Assembly (NCBI GenBank): GCA_963575745.1
Contig: CAUYUJ010016059.1
Location: forward strand, 2,097,349-2,161,348
Source of the DNA: Prorocentrum cordatum
Lineage: Eukaryota > Sar > Dinophyceae > Prorocentrales > Prorocentraceae
DNA: 64,000 bases
Direction of reading: 5' to 3'
The notes beneath the pieces are model-generated. The model saw only the letters and a list, made by a program, of their open reading frames with translations. It ran no database searches and was not told the DNA's origin. The translations under genes were made by a program, and so were the position numbers. This document shows, piece after piece, positions 11,571-22,880 of this stretch (position 1 is the first letter of the stretch; the number at the start of each line of letters is the position of its first letter).

Positions 11571-13100
11571 TACAGCTGGCGGGGCCCTCCCAGGCACGCG
11601 CTCCCAGCCATCGCCAGCGCCGGCGCCTGCGTCAGCTATCACCGACCCGACCTCGTCACGGGATAATGCGTGCAAATGCACCCCGCTGATGACGAGGCCG
11701 CCAACTTCCTTTCGCCGTAGAAGCAGACGCAGCCGCGTCCACCGAGCTCGGGCGGTCACGGTAGTTAATCTCAATTATTCTCCCCCCTCCTCGCCTGCCC
11801 CACAGAAAACCCATTTCCAAAATCCAGAGCCTTTTCCTCCCGCAAAATTGTGTGGTTAGCTGTTCTCGATGAGGTCGTCCGGATCGTGGGATCGAGTGGC
11901 GGCGCAACCGTGCCCCAATAGGATGTTCACTCCAGGGGCAACCGCTTGTCTGTAATGGCCGCGAAGGGGGGCTGGGAAGGGGGATAGAGAGAGCTGGCCC
12001 CGTCCCAAGAAAGCCGCCCCGGAGAACATGTTAGGGTTTTCCCCGCTGCTCCGCCATGACTGCCCGCCTGAGCGAGCAGCACCGTTGCAGCGCACAGCCG
12101 CAGAAGGCGCGAGGCAGCCCCCCCCCCCTCAGCGGGGGGCTCGCTGCAGCGACGAGCATCACTGTATACTTCTCTCAGGCGTTCCCGCTGTGTCGGCCGA
12201 GGTTTCGGCGTCGGTCGGGGTGGCGGAGATGCCAGCGTGGTTTAATACATTGCAGCCTGCCTCGAACTGTCAGAGGCTTTCATCGCTCCCACGCCGTCGA
12301 ACAAAAACGGGTCCCGGGGAATGGGTCGAGACCTCCGAGGGTCGACGTCATGGACAGATCATGACGTCGGGGGCGTGAGACCCTGAAAACGGTCCATGCC
12401 TGCCGCCGCCGATTCTCCGCGAACTGGCGCTGACCGAGGTGGGCGGTGACGAGGATCGACACGACATTTCCGCGTCCCGTCATTGTCGTGTTCCCCGCGA
12501 TCTTCTCTTCCAGAGACCCCGAGATCCGACGTTGCGAAACAATGCGACATGGCGAGCCATCACGACCAGAACACCGAACCGGATCTTCTGCGTCATCTTC
12601 CGAGTCGCATTGATTCTGCGAGGGTCCCAGGTTCGAAGGAGAGCGGAAATGCCAGTTGTGAAGAAATGCGGCGCCATGATCGCACGGATTTCCCCCGCTC
12701 CCTCCCTCCCGCCTCCGCAGCGAGCCACGTCGCCGATGCATCGGCGATGCGGCGCGACCCTCCGAAAACCCATCCACTTTGACCCCACGAGGAAGGCTTG
12801 GACCTCCCCTTCGTCGCGAAACGGGCCTCTGGAGGCTCTGCGGGCGCCGGCGGCGCGGGGGCGCCAGGATCTCAGTGGCTGCGCGGGGGTGGCGCGGGGG
12901 CGGCGGATATCCAGACCCCCGACGTCGCGTTGTTGTCACGTCGTCGACCCCCAGAGGTCTGGACCCCTTCCCTGGGACCGGTTTTGCATCCCGAGTCGGT
13001 TTCTGAGGGTCCCGGGGCCTGGACAAAAAAACGGGAGGCCGAAAACAGCGAAACGCCCCCCGCCCCGGTTTTTTTAGCGCGAAGGGGTCTGATTGGACGC
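11571..13100. other. No gene seen; dispersed-repeat fragments
   Basis: Frames are scattered and short. Visible features: a GATGCATC element at 12715-12800, and GGTCCCGGGGAATGGGTCGAGACC at about 12311-12334 with an inverted counterpart near 12955-12990. There are two homopolymer-prone C runs (12118-12128 and 12895-12905). 11571-12290 shows nothing I recognise. Confidence 0.5.
12715..12800 (+). repeat. GATGCATC-rich dispersed element, copy 2 (short)
   Basis: CGCCGATGCATCGGCGATGCGGCG is followed by the family tail CCATCCACTTTGACCCCACGAGGAAGGC. It has fewer core repeats than the other copies. Confidence 0.72.
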
Positions 13101-13103
13101 CCG

Positions 13104-13235
13104 AAATGGGTACGGAAGAATAGGTACAATGCCCAGCTACAGATGTTGTCCCAAACCAACAGCGGCCGAGGCGGCGCGGACAGCGAGTTCCTCTCAAACT
13201 GAACAGCAACTGCTGTTGGGCATTGTACCCATTCG
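13104..13235. repeat. Inverted pair of the GCTGTTGGGCATTGTACCC element (family G)
   Basis: The left half (AATGGGTACG...CAATGCCCAGC...GTTGTCCCAAACC) is the reverse complement of the element seen at 48301-48352 and 52808-52866. The right half ends CTGCTGTTGGGCATTGTACCC on the plus strand. The locus is therefore a roughly 130-bp hairpin. Confidence 0.8.
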
Positions 13236-13251
13236 TTTCGTTCGCGCCGAT

Positions 13252-13395
13252 CACCCCACCTCCTCCTCCTCCTCCTCCCCCCCTCTTCCTCCTCCTCCTC
13301 CTCCTCCTCCTCCTCCTCCTCCTCCTCCTCCTCCCTCCTCCTCCTCCTCCTCCTCCTCCTCCTCCTCCTCCTCCTCCTCCACCTCCTTCCCCACC
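13252..13395. repeat. TCC/GGA trinucleotide microsatellite
   Basis: About 140 bp of (CTC/TCC)n with few interruptions. Confidence 0.96.
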
Positions 13396-13530
13396 CTCCT
13401 CCCATTTCGCTCGTGCCGGTTCTGGGGAGCCCGCGCGAGCGGGGAGAGAGAGAGCGGCCGGGTTCCGCAGGCCGGGCCGGCGGAGCCGTCGGCCAGCCCC
13501 GGCTCTCCGTGCAGAGGCGGGTCAAGGACC

Positions 13531-13858
13531 GGGGGGGGCGGCCGTGGGCCTCCGAGGGTCGGCGGCACGTGTCGGGCCGAACAAAAGGGGAGATTTGGAA
13601 AGGGGGGTGCGAAATGTCGCAGGCGATTTCTCTCCCCCAATCCCCGACTTCCGCCAGAAAAGTTTGGTCGCTCAGAAAAGGGGAGGAATCTTGGGATACA
13701 TCCCGAGGGGGCTATTCGGACGCACCCCTGTCGAGGATGGACGCCCCCCCCTCGTATATCCCAGGGTTGGGCCCCAAATTGTTGATCCTCTCGAAAACCT
13801 CACGGGGGGCGGCCGTGGGCCTCCGAGGGTCGGCGGCACGTGTCGGGCCGAACAAAAG
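13531..13858 (+). repeat. Direct repeat of a 54-bp segment, 270 bp apart
   Basis: GGGGGGCGGCCGTGGGCCTC through GTCGGGCCGAACAAAA occurs at 13533-13586 and 13803-13856, almost identical. The adjoining CAAAAGGGGAGATNTGG block (13583-13618) recurs at 14032-14066. No gene seen. Confidence 0.85.
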
Positions 13859-14032
13859 TCAGGAGAGGAAAAAACACACAGACACAATTCATCGGCGATT
13901 CCCAGGAGAGTATGGGAGAATAGGGGGAGTGGGGGGGGGGGGAGAGAGACATACACCCAGGAGATGTACGAAAATAGGGGGGGTATGTTTATTTGTGTGT
14001 ATTTAGTTGTGTGTCCCAGTTCCCCTTCACAA
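13859..14032 (+). repeat. Dispersed element family B, copy 1
   Basis: Begins AGGAGAGGAAAAAACACACAG, has an interior with repeated TATGGGAxAATA-type blocks, and ends TTTGTGTGTATTTAGTTGTGTGTCC. Related copies: 19952-20120, 47316-47462 and 52030-52180. The ACACACA/TGTGTGT ends are short inverted repeats. Confidence 0.83.
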
Positions 14033-14066
14033 AAGGGGAGATGTGGAAAGGGGGGTGCGAAATGTG

Positions 14067-15535
14067 CTGCATGAAGCTGGTTTCGGCCCCACCGAGGGGC
14101 CCATTCCTCGATACATATCGGAAACTGGAGAGAATGCATTACCAGTGGCGTTTTTTTTGGGAATCCCATGACTTTTTGAGGGTCGGGGACGACGCTGGGG
14201 TGGTGTGATGTATACTTTTTTCCCCGATGTCCCGGGAAAACAACGAACAATGTATACACCAGGATCCCGTATACACCATAATCCGCGTTCCTGAGCGAAT
14301 TTCAGTGCGTGGTCGGGAAAAGCGTGGGTGTATAGTTCGTGTCCCTGACATGGCCGCCTCCTGCGCCGGGAGGTGCCGGGAAACACGCTACGCGAGCTGA
14401 TTCTCAAACCTCCCCTTCGGTATCCCCCCCTTTCGCCCGGCCCGAACGTGGGAGGGGCCCTTGGCCGGAGTGACCTTTTGGTGAGGGCCCTCGGGGCTCA
14501 CAGGGTGGGGGTCAGTGCAGACGGGAGTCAGCAAGAGCGCTGGAGTTTGCAGGATCTTGCGGGGCCAGGGCTGCACTGATCCCCCCCGGTGGGGGTGCAG
14601 TATGTATTATGCAGGATGCTGGGGCCAATAGCGACCACTAGCGCCATGTGAGGTAGATGCATTCTGTCCGCTTTGCGCGCTATGAGGCGCCATGCGGGCG
14701 ACCAAAAGTTTACATGAGTTCCTCGAGGGTCGGGAGGGTCCCGGATAGGGCTGCAGGAAAGGGGCCCTGGCATCCTGCAGCTGCCGCCGCGGGCCCAAGT
14801 TGTGCCAGAAGGTTCCGTGCACGCGTCTTCTCCCCAATGTGAGGTCTTTAGTCTTGCTGGGCCCCCCCCCCGGTGGGCAATGAACTCTGCGCGTCTCTCG
14901 GTTCGCCCTGTCCTCCTCCTCCTCCACCTCCTCCTCCTCCTCCTCCTCCGCGAAGGCGACGGCGGCGGCGGAATGTTTATTTGCCGAGTAATGTTCGGTG
15001 TCGGCGACCCCCCTGGGCAAACATTGCTAATGCCTATCATTGGGGGGGTTGTGAATGAGCGAGCGCCCGACGGAGAGGGGAGGGGGCGGCGGGCTCGCGG
15101 CCTGACGGTGCCTTGGGGGGAATCGCTATGATGGACAGTGGAATGATTGGCAAGTTTGAGGGATCCGCACGTGTCCAACACAGGAGGACGCACAACGACA
15201 CAAACGCGGGATGCCGATTGAATATGATGCCGCCGCCCTGGCGCCATCGCCTAGCCCCGCGCAGGGTTGTCGCCCTGGGACGCCGTCGGCGCAGCCTTAG
15301 CCTCAACCTCAACGGGCGGGGAGGGGACAAGCTCGAGCACGTAGGCCGCTGCTGTCGCATCGTATGGGAGGATCGGCAAGCCACGCGCCAGAGGGCACAC
15401 CTGCCAGTGATCACTTTTCCAGAGTGATGAGCCCGAACGGTCTTACAACATCCCTGGGAGCGTGGGTGAGGTGGGCGTCCGAGGCACATATTATGTTTCT
15501 TGTTGGTGTTGTTAACCCTCATTCTTGAACATATG
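14067..15535. other. No gene seen; mixed unique and repeat sequence
   Basis: Contains GTATACACC-type repeats at 14210-14335. A GGGTCAGTGCAGACGGGAGTCAGC block at 14507-14530 is shared with 60210-60235. There is a short CTCC microsatellite at 14911-14950. No continuous coding frame with a recognisable protein. Confidence 0.5.
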
Positions 15536-15700
15536 TACAGCTGAAGAATCTCATGGGTGTCCTAAGAATTCCAAAGGGCTTCCTAAGGATTCCGAGGGAT
15601 GTCTTAAGCACCCGATGCATTCCCATACGAATTTTATGGTTGTCCTAGAGAATCCGATGGATTAATTAACAAAAAATCCAAAGGAGTTCATATGGAATCC
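15536..15700. repeat. Degenerate CCTAAGGATTCC minisatellite
   Basis: Units such as TCCTAAGAATTCCAAAGGG and TCCTAAGGATTCCGAGGG, related to the larger array at 16985-18015. Confidence 0.7.
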
Positions 15701-15804
15701 TCGCGCCCCGCAGGTCACGGTCGAGCAGGAGTACAAATTCCCTAAGCCGGTCAAAATAGATTGGCGCATGTGCAAGTCTATGTCTCCCATATGGAATCCG
15801 AGTA

Positions 15805-15975
15805 GATGGTGTCGCGGGAAAGCGCAGCACCGCCGACGCATCACCGATGCGGCTCGATGCCGCTCCCGTTTTTTTCCATTTTGACGTCGCCGATGCACGG
15901 CCGATGCATCGCCGATGCATCGGTGATGCTGCGTCATCGTCCGACCACATCCACTCGGACCCCATTTAAGAGGCC
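15805..15975 (+). repeat. GATGCATC-rich dispersed element, copy 3
   Basis: GCATCACCGATGCGG, then CCGATGCATCGCCGATGCATCGG, then the tail CATCGTCCGACCACATCCACTCGGACCCC and AGAGGCCTC, closely matching the 5150-5345 copy. Confidence 0.82.
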
Positions 15976-16023
15976 TCTAGCAGGGGACCTCGGCGCGTCG
16001 AGCTCGCCAAGTAATGCGCGATC

Positions 16024-16790
16024 ATGACCTGCGACCATATCAAGAGTGGCGACTCCCTCGAGGTGGGCACGGTGCACGCGCTGCCCTGCGAGATCGAGGA
16101 GCGCGCGGGCGTCCCCAAGAACGCTTTGGCGGCCGAGCCGACGGCGGCCGTCGCCTGGGCTCGAGAAGGCCAGGGCGAGGACGAGCCCGCCGCCCAGCAA
16201 CCCGAGGGGCAGAAACGCTGGGCCGAGAGAGTCGAGAAGGCCGAGCATCTGCTGATCGCGGTGCGCTCCGAGGCTCCCGCGCGCTTCACCTCCTCATGTC
16301 CAAACAGGGGACGGGCGCGGTTATCGAGCACCGCGGCGCCCTCGAGCAACCGCCCGAGAAAGCCAAGCGGGCCGCCACGAGGATCCTCCGAAAGCTCGGC
16401 GCCACCGGCCCTCTGCCGAGGAACGCCCTGCGAGCCGCGACGGGATGCCCCAAGCGGATGGCTGGACTTTCTGGTTCCCGGCGGCGAGGCGGGTCGAGCG
16501 CGACATGCGCGAGATCCGGGGCGGGGGCCGCCAGCCGCCCATCGGCGTCGCCCAGGCGCGCGGCCGCGGCAACGAGTGGACCCAGCAGTTGCAGGGCGCG
16601 ATCGACAACCGCTCCGCCACGGCCAAAGCCAAGGCCAGGAGCAAAGGCAGGGCAACGCCGCCGCGTGACCCGACCGCGCCAGAGCCCAAGTGTGGCGACC
16701 TCGGAGGCGCGGGCCGTAGCGCGAACGCGCACGAAGTGCCGCCCGCGCGCGGCCGGCCCCGAAGGATGTCGGGCCTGCGCGGGTGAGCGG
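16024..16790 (+). pseudogene. Unrecognised coding-like region split over three frames
   Basis: Frame 1 from ATG 16024 looks coding to about 16280 (MTCDHIKSGDSLEVGTVHAL, KRWAERVEKAEHLLIAV). Frame 0 looks better at about 16285-16450 (HLLMSKQGTGAVIEHRG, EKAKRAATRILRKLG). Frame 2 takes over at 16445-16700 (DGWTFWFPAARRVERDMREI, RGRGNEWTQQLQGAID). GC-rich third positions and charged helix-like sequence favour a real protein, broken by indels or tiny introns. I recognise no domain. It could also be the 3' part of a retroelement polyprotein. The opposite strand is open too, as expected at this GC content. Confidence 0.35.
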
Positions 16791-16984
16791 TTTGAGCGCG
16801 CGCAAGAGAGAGAGGGTTTCTCGGCGAGTACCGCCGGGATGCACTAGTAAAAATCAAGCCCCGCTGATCACCTAGACTTGTGAGGGCGAGGAACGATCGT
16901 CTTCGTCATCGTCATCGTAAGCATCGCCGTCGCCATATTCTCCTGCGTCATCTTTCAGAACCCCGTCGATGTCAATTCAAAACC

Positions 16985-18015
16985 CATGGAATTTCGCAGG
17001 GGCCCCATGGATTTGCTCAGGGATCACACGGCTTCCCCGAGGAGCCCACTTGATTTGTTTCAGGATGTCTGTGTACACCCGGAGGAAACTCGTGGAACCC
17101 ATTGGATTTCTATGAGTTCTCAAGGAACCCGATGGACTTCCATAGGCATACGATACATGTCATTTAGATTGCCATGAATATCTGAAGGGGTCCGATGGCT
17201 TCCTGTCGGGTATATATCGGTGTCCTAAGGCGTCGGAACGATTTCCCAACGATTCCGATGAATGTCCGTAAGAATCGCACATATTTCCGAAAAAGGGAGC
17301 CAACGGACTTCCACAGGATTCCCGTGGATGTTCTGGGGGATCCTATGGATGTCCCCAGGGACCCAATGGATTTCCAACTGAACCTTTTTTATATATATCC
17401 ACAGGAATCACATGGATAACCGAGGGACGCCGATGGATTTCTCAAGGGGTCCTATGGATGTCCGAAGGGGTCCGATGGATGTCCTAAGGGTTCCGAAATC
17501 CCACACGAACCCGACGGATTTTTATTGGATCCCGATGGACTGCGAGAAAGGAAACCGCTGGAGTTCCCAAGGATACCATGAGATGCCCACCTAATTCCAA
17601 TTGCTACCCAAAGGAATCCTATGGGTTCCTTTTGGGATTCCTATCGATGCCCTAAGGAATCCCAATGGTTTCCGAATGGGCCGATTTCCTTATGAAATTC
17701 CCACGAATATATGACGGGATCATATGGATCCCCATCGGATTCTTATGCACTTACAAATAAAGTATATTGATGTCCTTCGGCATCCGATTGGCTGCCGAAA
17801 AGGATGTTATGGATTTCCTGGGGGTCCCTATAGTTTCCCATCGGATCCCCAGAGGTATTCCAAACAACCCCATGGGTTGCCATTGGATCCCCATGGAATC
17901 CCCGAGAATTGTGATGGATTTCCTGAGGGGTCCCATGGATATCCGAAAGAGGCCTATGGATGTCCCTGGGATCCCCATGGGTTGCCGACAAGACCCGTAT
18001 GGATGTCCGGCCGGA
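16985..18015 (+). repeat. GGATGTCC/ATGGATTTCC degenerate minisatellite, about 1 kb
   Basis: Roughly 24-27 bp units of the form CCNATGGATNTCCNNAGGGGNC. Open frames rich in MDV, GPMD and DP residues are repeat translations. 16860-16985 and 18016-18237 show nothing distinctive. Confidence 0.9.
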
Positions 18016-18237
18016 ATCCCACGGATTGCATTATTTTTAATAAAACAGTCAGCGTTCATTATCATTTTGGTCATCATCATCGTCATTCGTTTCATCCGTA
18101 TGCTGAGATTCCCCGGAAAACATGTATTATCCCGCCTGGGCCCTAATATTATTACCCCCAGGGGATTGATATCACGAGCATACGGTTACTGAGATTTCGG
18201 AAGGCCATCAGATGCGAAAGGTCGAAAAAATAACAAC

Positions 18238-18592
18238 ACATCGATAATCCTGAGGATGTGGAAGGATGTTGGCTTCTTCGGGCCCTCCTTGGGAAGTTGT
18301 CTGGCCACTTGAAGCCGTCATGGGGCGGTCTTGGGGCCTCTTGGAGCATGTTGGGAGCCATCTTGAGCGATTTTGCTTTATCTTCAGCCATATTGGAAGT
18401 TATCTTGGGTTCCCTGAGGCCCTCTTGGAACCATTTTGGGCCATCTTGGACGCCCCAACGCGTCGCGAAACGCCCCGTCCAGGTCCAGGGGGAGAGGGTG
18501 GTGGGGGGTAAACCCTTCCCCGAAGTGGAAGAAAAGGGGGTTGGAAGAGGAAACTCCCTAGACCACCTACGCCCAGAGGGCTGGTGAGACTC
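18238..18592 (+). repeat. Dispersed repeat family A, copy 2
   Basis: GTGGAAGGATGTTGGCTTC is followed by CTTGGGGCCTCTTGG-type minisatellite, GTCCAGGTCCAGGGGG, GTAAACCCTTCCCCGAAG and CTAGACCACCTACGCCCAG. The block order defines the family; compare 33205-33500. Confidence 0.85.
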
Positions 18593-18870
18593 TGGGTTCA
18601 AAGATGCGGCTCGCGAGGTGTTTAGGCCAGTTTTACCTGAGACATCCTTGGGTTCCAAGATGTGGTTCGCGAGTTAAGCAGACACGTTTCGCCTGAGACA
18701 TCCCACGAAACCCGGGCTATTGCGATATGCCCTGAATTGAGGTGCGCTGGCCCGTTTCGATTGACACGTTCTCACAACTTTGGGGTACAAGACTTTGTCC
18801 GCGATGTGCTCAAGCACCTCGCGTCTGAGACATCCTCATAATATCTGGTTCCGATATGCCCTGACGTGAG
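18593..18870 (+). repeat. Degenerate GAGACATCC / AAGATGTGGTTCGCGAG repeats
   Basis: GGGTTCNAAGATGNGGNTCGCGAG and CCTGAGACATCC recur at about 50-130 bp spacing. No gene. A TA microsatellite is at 19004-19022. Confidence 0.6.
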
Positions 18871-19104
18871 GTGACCTAGATGTAAGTGCGCCACGCTTGA
18901 AGGCGACAGTGACGAAGTTATTGCTGGGGCTGCCCCCCGTGCTGGTGGAAGTTGCGGACCAATCGAAAGTGACAAAACAAACAAGAGGTCACCATATATC
19001 TTTTATATATATATATATATATAGGTGTGTGTATCTCTAGAATCGTATTAATACACGTGTAAATACATACGTATCTCTAGAGGTGTATACATACATACAT
19101 GCAC

Positions 19105-19260
19105 CAGGAGGAGGAGGGGGAGGGCGGGGAGGGGGGCAGGAGGAGGAGGAGGAGAGGAGGAGGAGGACGAGGAGGAGGAGGACGAGGAGGAGGAGGAGGA
19201 GAGGAGGGAGAGGAGGAGGAGGAGGAGGAGGAGGAGGAGGAGGAGGAGGAGAGGAGGAGA
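19105..19260 (+). repeat. GGA microsatellite
   Basis: (GGA)n with short interruptions, 150 bp. The next 150 bp (19261-19404) are GC-rich with no recognisable gene. Confidence 0.95.
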
Positions 19261-19404
19261 ACCACACGCGCACACACACACACCAAACTGGCGCTCCCCG
19301 ACCGAGGAGCCCCTCCCTGGCGAGCGTCGGCAGCTGCCGCGCCGCCGGCGACCCGGCGAGCGCCGCCGACGACTCCGCGCGCCCCGGCCCTCCCCCCGGG
19401 GGAC

Positions 19405-20165
19405 CTCCCTCCTCCTCCTCCTCCTCCTCCTCCTCCTCCTCCTCCTCCTCCTCCTCCTCCTCCTCCTCCTCCTCCTCCTCCTCCTCCTCCTCCTCCTCCT
19501 CCTCCTCCTCCACCTCCTTCCCCACCCTCCTCCTCCCACCCACCTCCCTCCCGACCCCGTTCTCGCCGTGTTCGGCGGCTACACCACCTCCTCCTCCTCC
19601 TCCTCCTCCTCCTCCTCCTCCTCCTCCTCCTCCTCCTCCTCCTCCTCCTCCTCCTCCTCCTCCTCCTCCTCCTCCTCCACCTCCTTCCCCACCCTCCTCC
19701 TCCCACCCACCCTCCCTCCCGACCCCGTTCTCGCCGTGTTCGGCGGCTACACCACCTCCTCCTCCTCCTCCTCCTCCTCCTCCTCCTCCTCCTCCTCCTC
19801 CTCCCTCCTCCTCCTCTCCTCCTCCCTCCTCCTCCTCCTGCTCCTCCTCCTCTCCTCCTCCTCCTCCTCCTCCTCCTCCACCTCCTTCCCACCCTCCTCC
19901 TCCCACCCACCTCCCTCCCGACCCCGTTCTCGCCGTGTTCGGCGGCTACACCTCTCAGGAGGGGAAAAAACACACAGACACAATTCATCCTCGATTCCCA
20001 GGAAAATATGGGAAAATATGGGAAGTGGGGGGGAAGACAAAAACCCAGAAAATATGGGAAGATATGGGGACTATTTTTATTTGTGTGTATTTATTTGTGT
20101 GTCCTAATTTCCCTTTAACCTCGCCCTCCCGACCCCGTTCTCGCCGTGTTCGGCGGGTACATCGG
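19405..20165 (+). repeat. Composite array: (CCT)n blocks alternating with a 36-bp conserved block
   Basis: The block CCGACCCCGTTCTCGCCGTG plus TTCGGCGGCTACA occurs at 19551, 19719, 19918 and 20128. (TCC)n runs separate the first three, and element B separates the third and fourth. The array appears to have grown by duplication of block plus microsatellite. Confidence 0.9.
19952..20120 (+). repeat. Dispersed element family B, copy 2
   Basis: AGGAGGGGAAAAAACACACAG to TATTTATTTGTGTGTCC. It is the best-preserved copy, inserted in the composite CCT array. Confidence 0.88.
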
Positions 20166-20364
20166 GGGCGGAAAAGAGGGGGGTGATGACTAGGGGGGGG
20201 GTGGATATCATAGCGGGGGTCATGATATTTCCCCAGATTTCATGGCGCCTCTTCTTATTTCATTACGTCCCTGGCCCCCCCGCTGGGCCGCGCACATGCC
20301 GCCGGTCATGATTTGCACCCCCCCCTCTTGGACACCCCCCTCTTGGCCGCTCCCGACTACACCT

Positions 20365-20557
20365 CGGCGGCGAGCCCAGGTGGGAAGTGAGAGTGAGCGG
20401 GCCGTCGCAGAGGGCTCGGAAGTCCCCCAGCCCTCTGAGAAGTTGTCCCAACCTCCTCCCGAAGACGCGGGCGACTTTTTTGGAAGGTGCAAGGCCTTTT
20501 GAGAAGCCCCGCCGCCTTCTGAGAAGGCCTTCTCCGTCTCCTTGCCTCCCCTCGTCC
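20365..20557. mobile_element. TIR element family C (MITE-like), degraded copy
   Basis: Starts GGCGGCGAGCCCAGGTGGGA and ends CTTCTGAGAAGGCCTTCTCC then CTTGCCTCCCCTCG. The ends match the terminal inverted repeats of the copy at 45989-46183. No open frame of note. Confidence 0.7.
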
Positions 20558-20689
20558 TGGAAAGGGCGTGGGCTCAGGGTTCTCTTTTAGTGGGTTAACC
20601 CCCTTGCCTCGACCTGAGGTGGGCCGGCGGAAGTATTCTGTGATAAGTGACAAGGAAAGGGTGGGCTGGCGGATCTTTGTTTGACGATG

Positions 20690-21275
20690 TCCCCAGCAAA
20701 ACGGTAATTTTGCAGAGTTGGGGGAGATTCAAGCGAAACGCTTGTTCTCTTGTGTCCAGATCGCTCAGGCAGATGTCTGACATGAGGATGTGTTGAGCAT
20801 CTCTCGAGCGAAACGCTTGATTTCACGTGTCCAGATCGCCGAGGCAGATGTCTAAAATGAAAATGTGTTAGGGGATGTCTCGAGCAAAACGGTCGTTTCC
20901 ACGTTCCCAGGTCGCCCAGGCGGATGTCTAGCATGAGCATGTGTAGAGGATGTCTCGGGCGAGAAGCTTGTTTTCACGTGTCCAGGTCGCCCAGGCGGAT
21001 GTCTAGCATGAGGATGCGTTGAGAATGTCTAGAGCGTAACGATTGTTTTCACGTGCCAGGTAATTAGCCTAGGCGGATGTCCCACATGAAGAAGTGTTGA
21101 GAATATCTCGAGCGAAACGGCTGGTTTCATGTGCCCAGGTCGCCCAGGCGTATGTCTAACATCAGGGTTGTCTTGAGGATGTCTCGAGCGAGACGCTTAT
21201 TTTCACGTGTCCAGGTCCCCCAGGCGGATGTCTAAGCATCAGGATTTCTTGAGGATGTCTCGAGCGAAACAATTG
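20690..21275 (+). repeat. About eight tandem units of 75 bp
   Basis: The marker GAGCGAAACGCTTG-type motif occurs near 20731, 20805, 20880, 20954, 21031, 21108, 21186 and 21260. Each is followed by CACGTGTCCAGGTCGCCCAG and GGATGTCTAACATGAGGATG. A 75-bp period keeps the frame open on the minus strand, but stops occur and I see no protein family. Confidence 0.92.
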
Positions 21276-21289
21276 TCGCAGTAGAGTGC

Positions 21290-21720
21290 GTCGAAGCCCA
21301 ACCCCACCAGTCCGTGGGGCGTCCCCTGGCGCGCTGGCGCGTCCCTTGTGAGGCCGTCTGGCGCGCGTGATTGCGCGTTGTGCGCGTTGCAGAGCGTGGC
21401 CCGCTGTTGGCCAATTTGCCGCGGTGTTCGCGCGAAATGACGCTGGACAATTGGTTCTACGTCGCGTCCTTTGCAACATTCTTCCGTGATTTGCCCTGGC
21501 ACGTCCTCTAGGATGCCCCTCGGCGTGGCAAGTTCCCTGGCTCGTCCTCTGTCACGCTTCCTGGCTCGTGTTAAGGCGTTTCCCCTGTCCGTTCCGTGGC
21601 GCGCCCCTTACCACGTCATTTGGCATGACGTCCGTCCCCTAATGCGTCCCCTGACACGCTCCCTGGCGCATCCCCCAATGTGTCCCCAGCACATTCCGTG
21701 GCGCGTCCGTGAGCGTGCGC
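21290..21720 (+). repeat. Degenerate GGCGCGTCCCxTG repeats
   Basis: Short units built on TGGCGCGTCCC, spaced about 20 bp. 21721-22610 holds no recognisable gene or repeat, apart from CACAGCACAG runs at 21945-21965. Confidence 0.65.
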
Positions 21721-22611
21721 CCCGTGTTGTGTCGTCCCTTTGGGGAGCTGAGTTGGATTTTGAGCTCGAGTTGAATGAACGTCCCGCACGTTTCGGTTTC
21801 AACTACATAGCTCTGGGCCAGCTACTATGTACTCAGGCAGCTCGAGCTTAAGATCCAGATCAGTTCGGTCGGGACTCGGATTCTAAGGAGGACTCGATCC
21901 ACAACGCTACAGAGCACAATCGCGACACGGCAAATCCGAATTCAGCACGGCACAGCACAGCACAGCTTTTGGCACGGTTCATCAAGGTCGATACGTTCAG
22001 CATTGTGATTGCCCGTCGCCCAAGCAGGTGTCTTGAAAACGTTGCCATGCTTCATATTTCTTCTTTCCGGGTTCGTGGATCGAACATGTTTGTTCCACAG
22101 CGGGGGAACTTGGATGTCCAGACCTTTTCCCTGGGTCCGGCTTTTCGTCCTGGGTATGCTCAGGACGAAAAGTTGATCAAACAGCCATAGTTTTGTCGCT
22201 CTCGGGGCCTTGCGAGGGCCCCCCAGACGCCGAAAATCGCTCCCCCCCCCTCCCCCTCGCTGCGATTTGTTCACGACGAGAGGAGGAGAGGTCCCTCGGC
22301 CTTCTATGTCACCAGCGCCGCTCACCGCAGCAATTTTAGACACAAGTTGAGTTGTGGCAGGATCTAAACACCAGTTCACTTTCTGTAGAAGTGTCAGCTT
22401 GAATCGAAGAGCCATTGCATAAACAGATCGTCGAGGAACTTGTCTGCTTGAATCGCCGAGGAGCCCCCTTTCCAGAGGGAGGAGGAAGGTCGCTGTGTCC
22501 CTTCGCCGTGGTGTCTTTCCTCCGGCCCTCGCTCGTTCGCCTCCTCGTCGGGCCCTCGTTCGGTCCCGCTGCTGCCTGGGAGTTTGCCCTTAACTCTGAC
22601 CCACATACAAA

Positions 22612-22880
22612 ACTCTAAGAAACAGCTTATAAGGAGCTTCAAACAGGTTTTGAACAGATAAACGCTCTATCAAGATACAATAACAGCACTACTACTGAGG
22701 AATAGATTTTAACATATGAGGATCTAGAAAAAGCTTATAAGAAGATGGACTACTCCTTACTAAGAAGATATGGTACAACTATAGATAAGAGGACTAGGCT
22801 TTCAGATGTCGGCACTTTTTTTTGTTCGACGAGCCAACATAAATTACATCTGCATAGATTATCTGCGATATCTTGGACCA
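22612..22880 (+). pseudogene. AT-rich, coding-like island of foreign composition
   Basis: A sharp drop in GC against the surrounding sequence. From 22622 one frame reads KELQTGFEQINALSRYNN, then a TAG, then ILTYEDLEKAYKKMDYSLL and GTTIDKRTRLSDVG. Apart from the single TAG (near 22706) the frame is open for about 65 codons with Lys/Tyr/Glu-rich, AT-ending codons unlike any neighbour. I do not recognise the protein. It could be a remnant of DNA from an organelle, virus or bacterium, or chance in an AT-rich segment. Confidence 0.35.

Noticed and set aside
16986-18192. MDV/GPMD-repeat ORFs as a repeat protein
   Set aside because: The unit length varies around 24-27 bp and the frame is broken repeatedly; minisatellite explains it.
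13223-20118. Long Pro-, Ser-, Leu- or Gly-rich frames over CCT/GGA tracts
   Set aside because: Translations of trinucleotide microsatellites, open on both strands.
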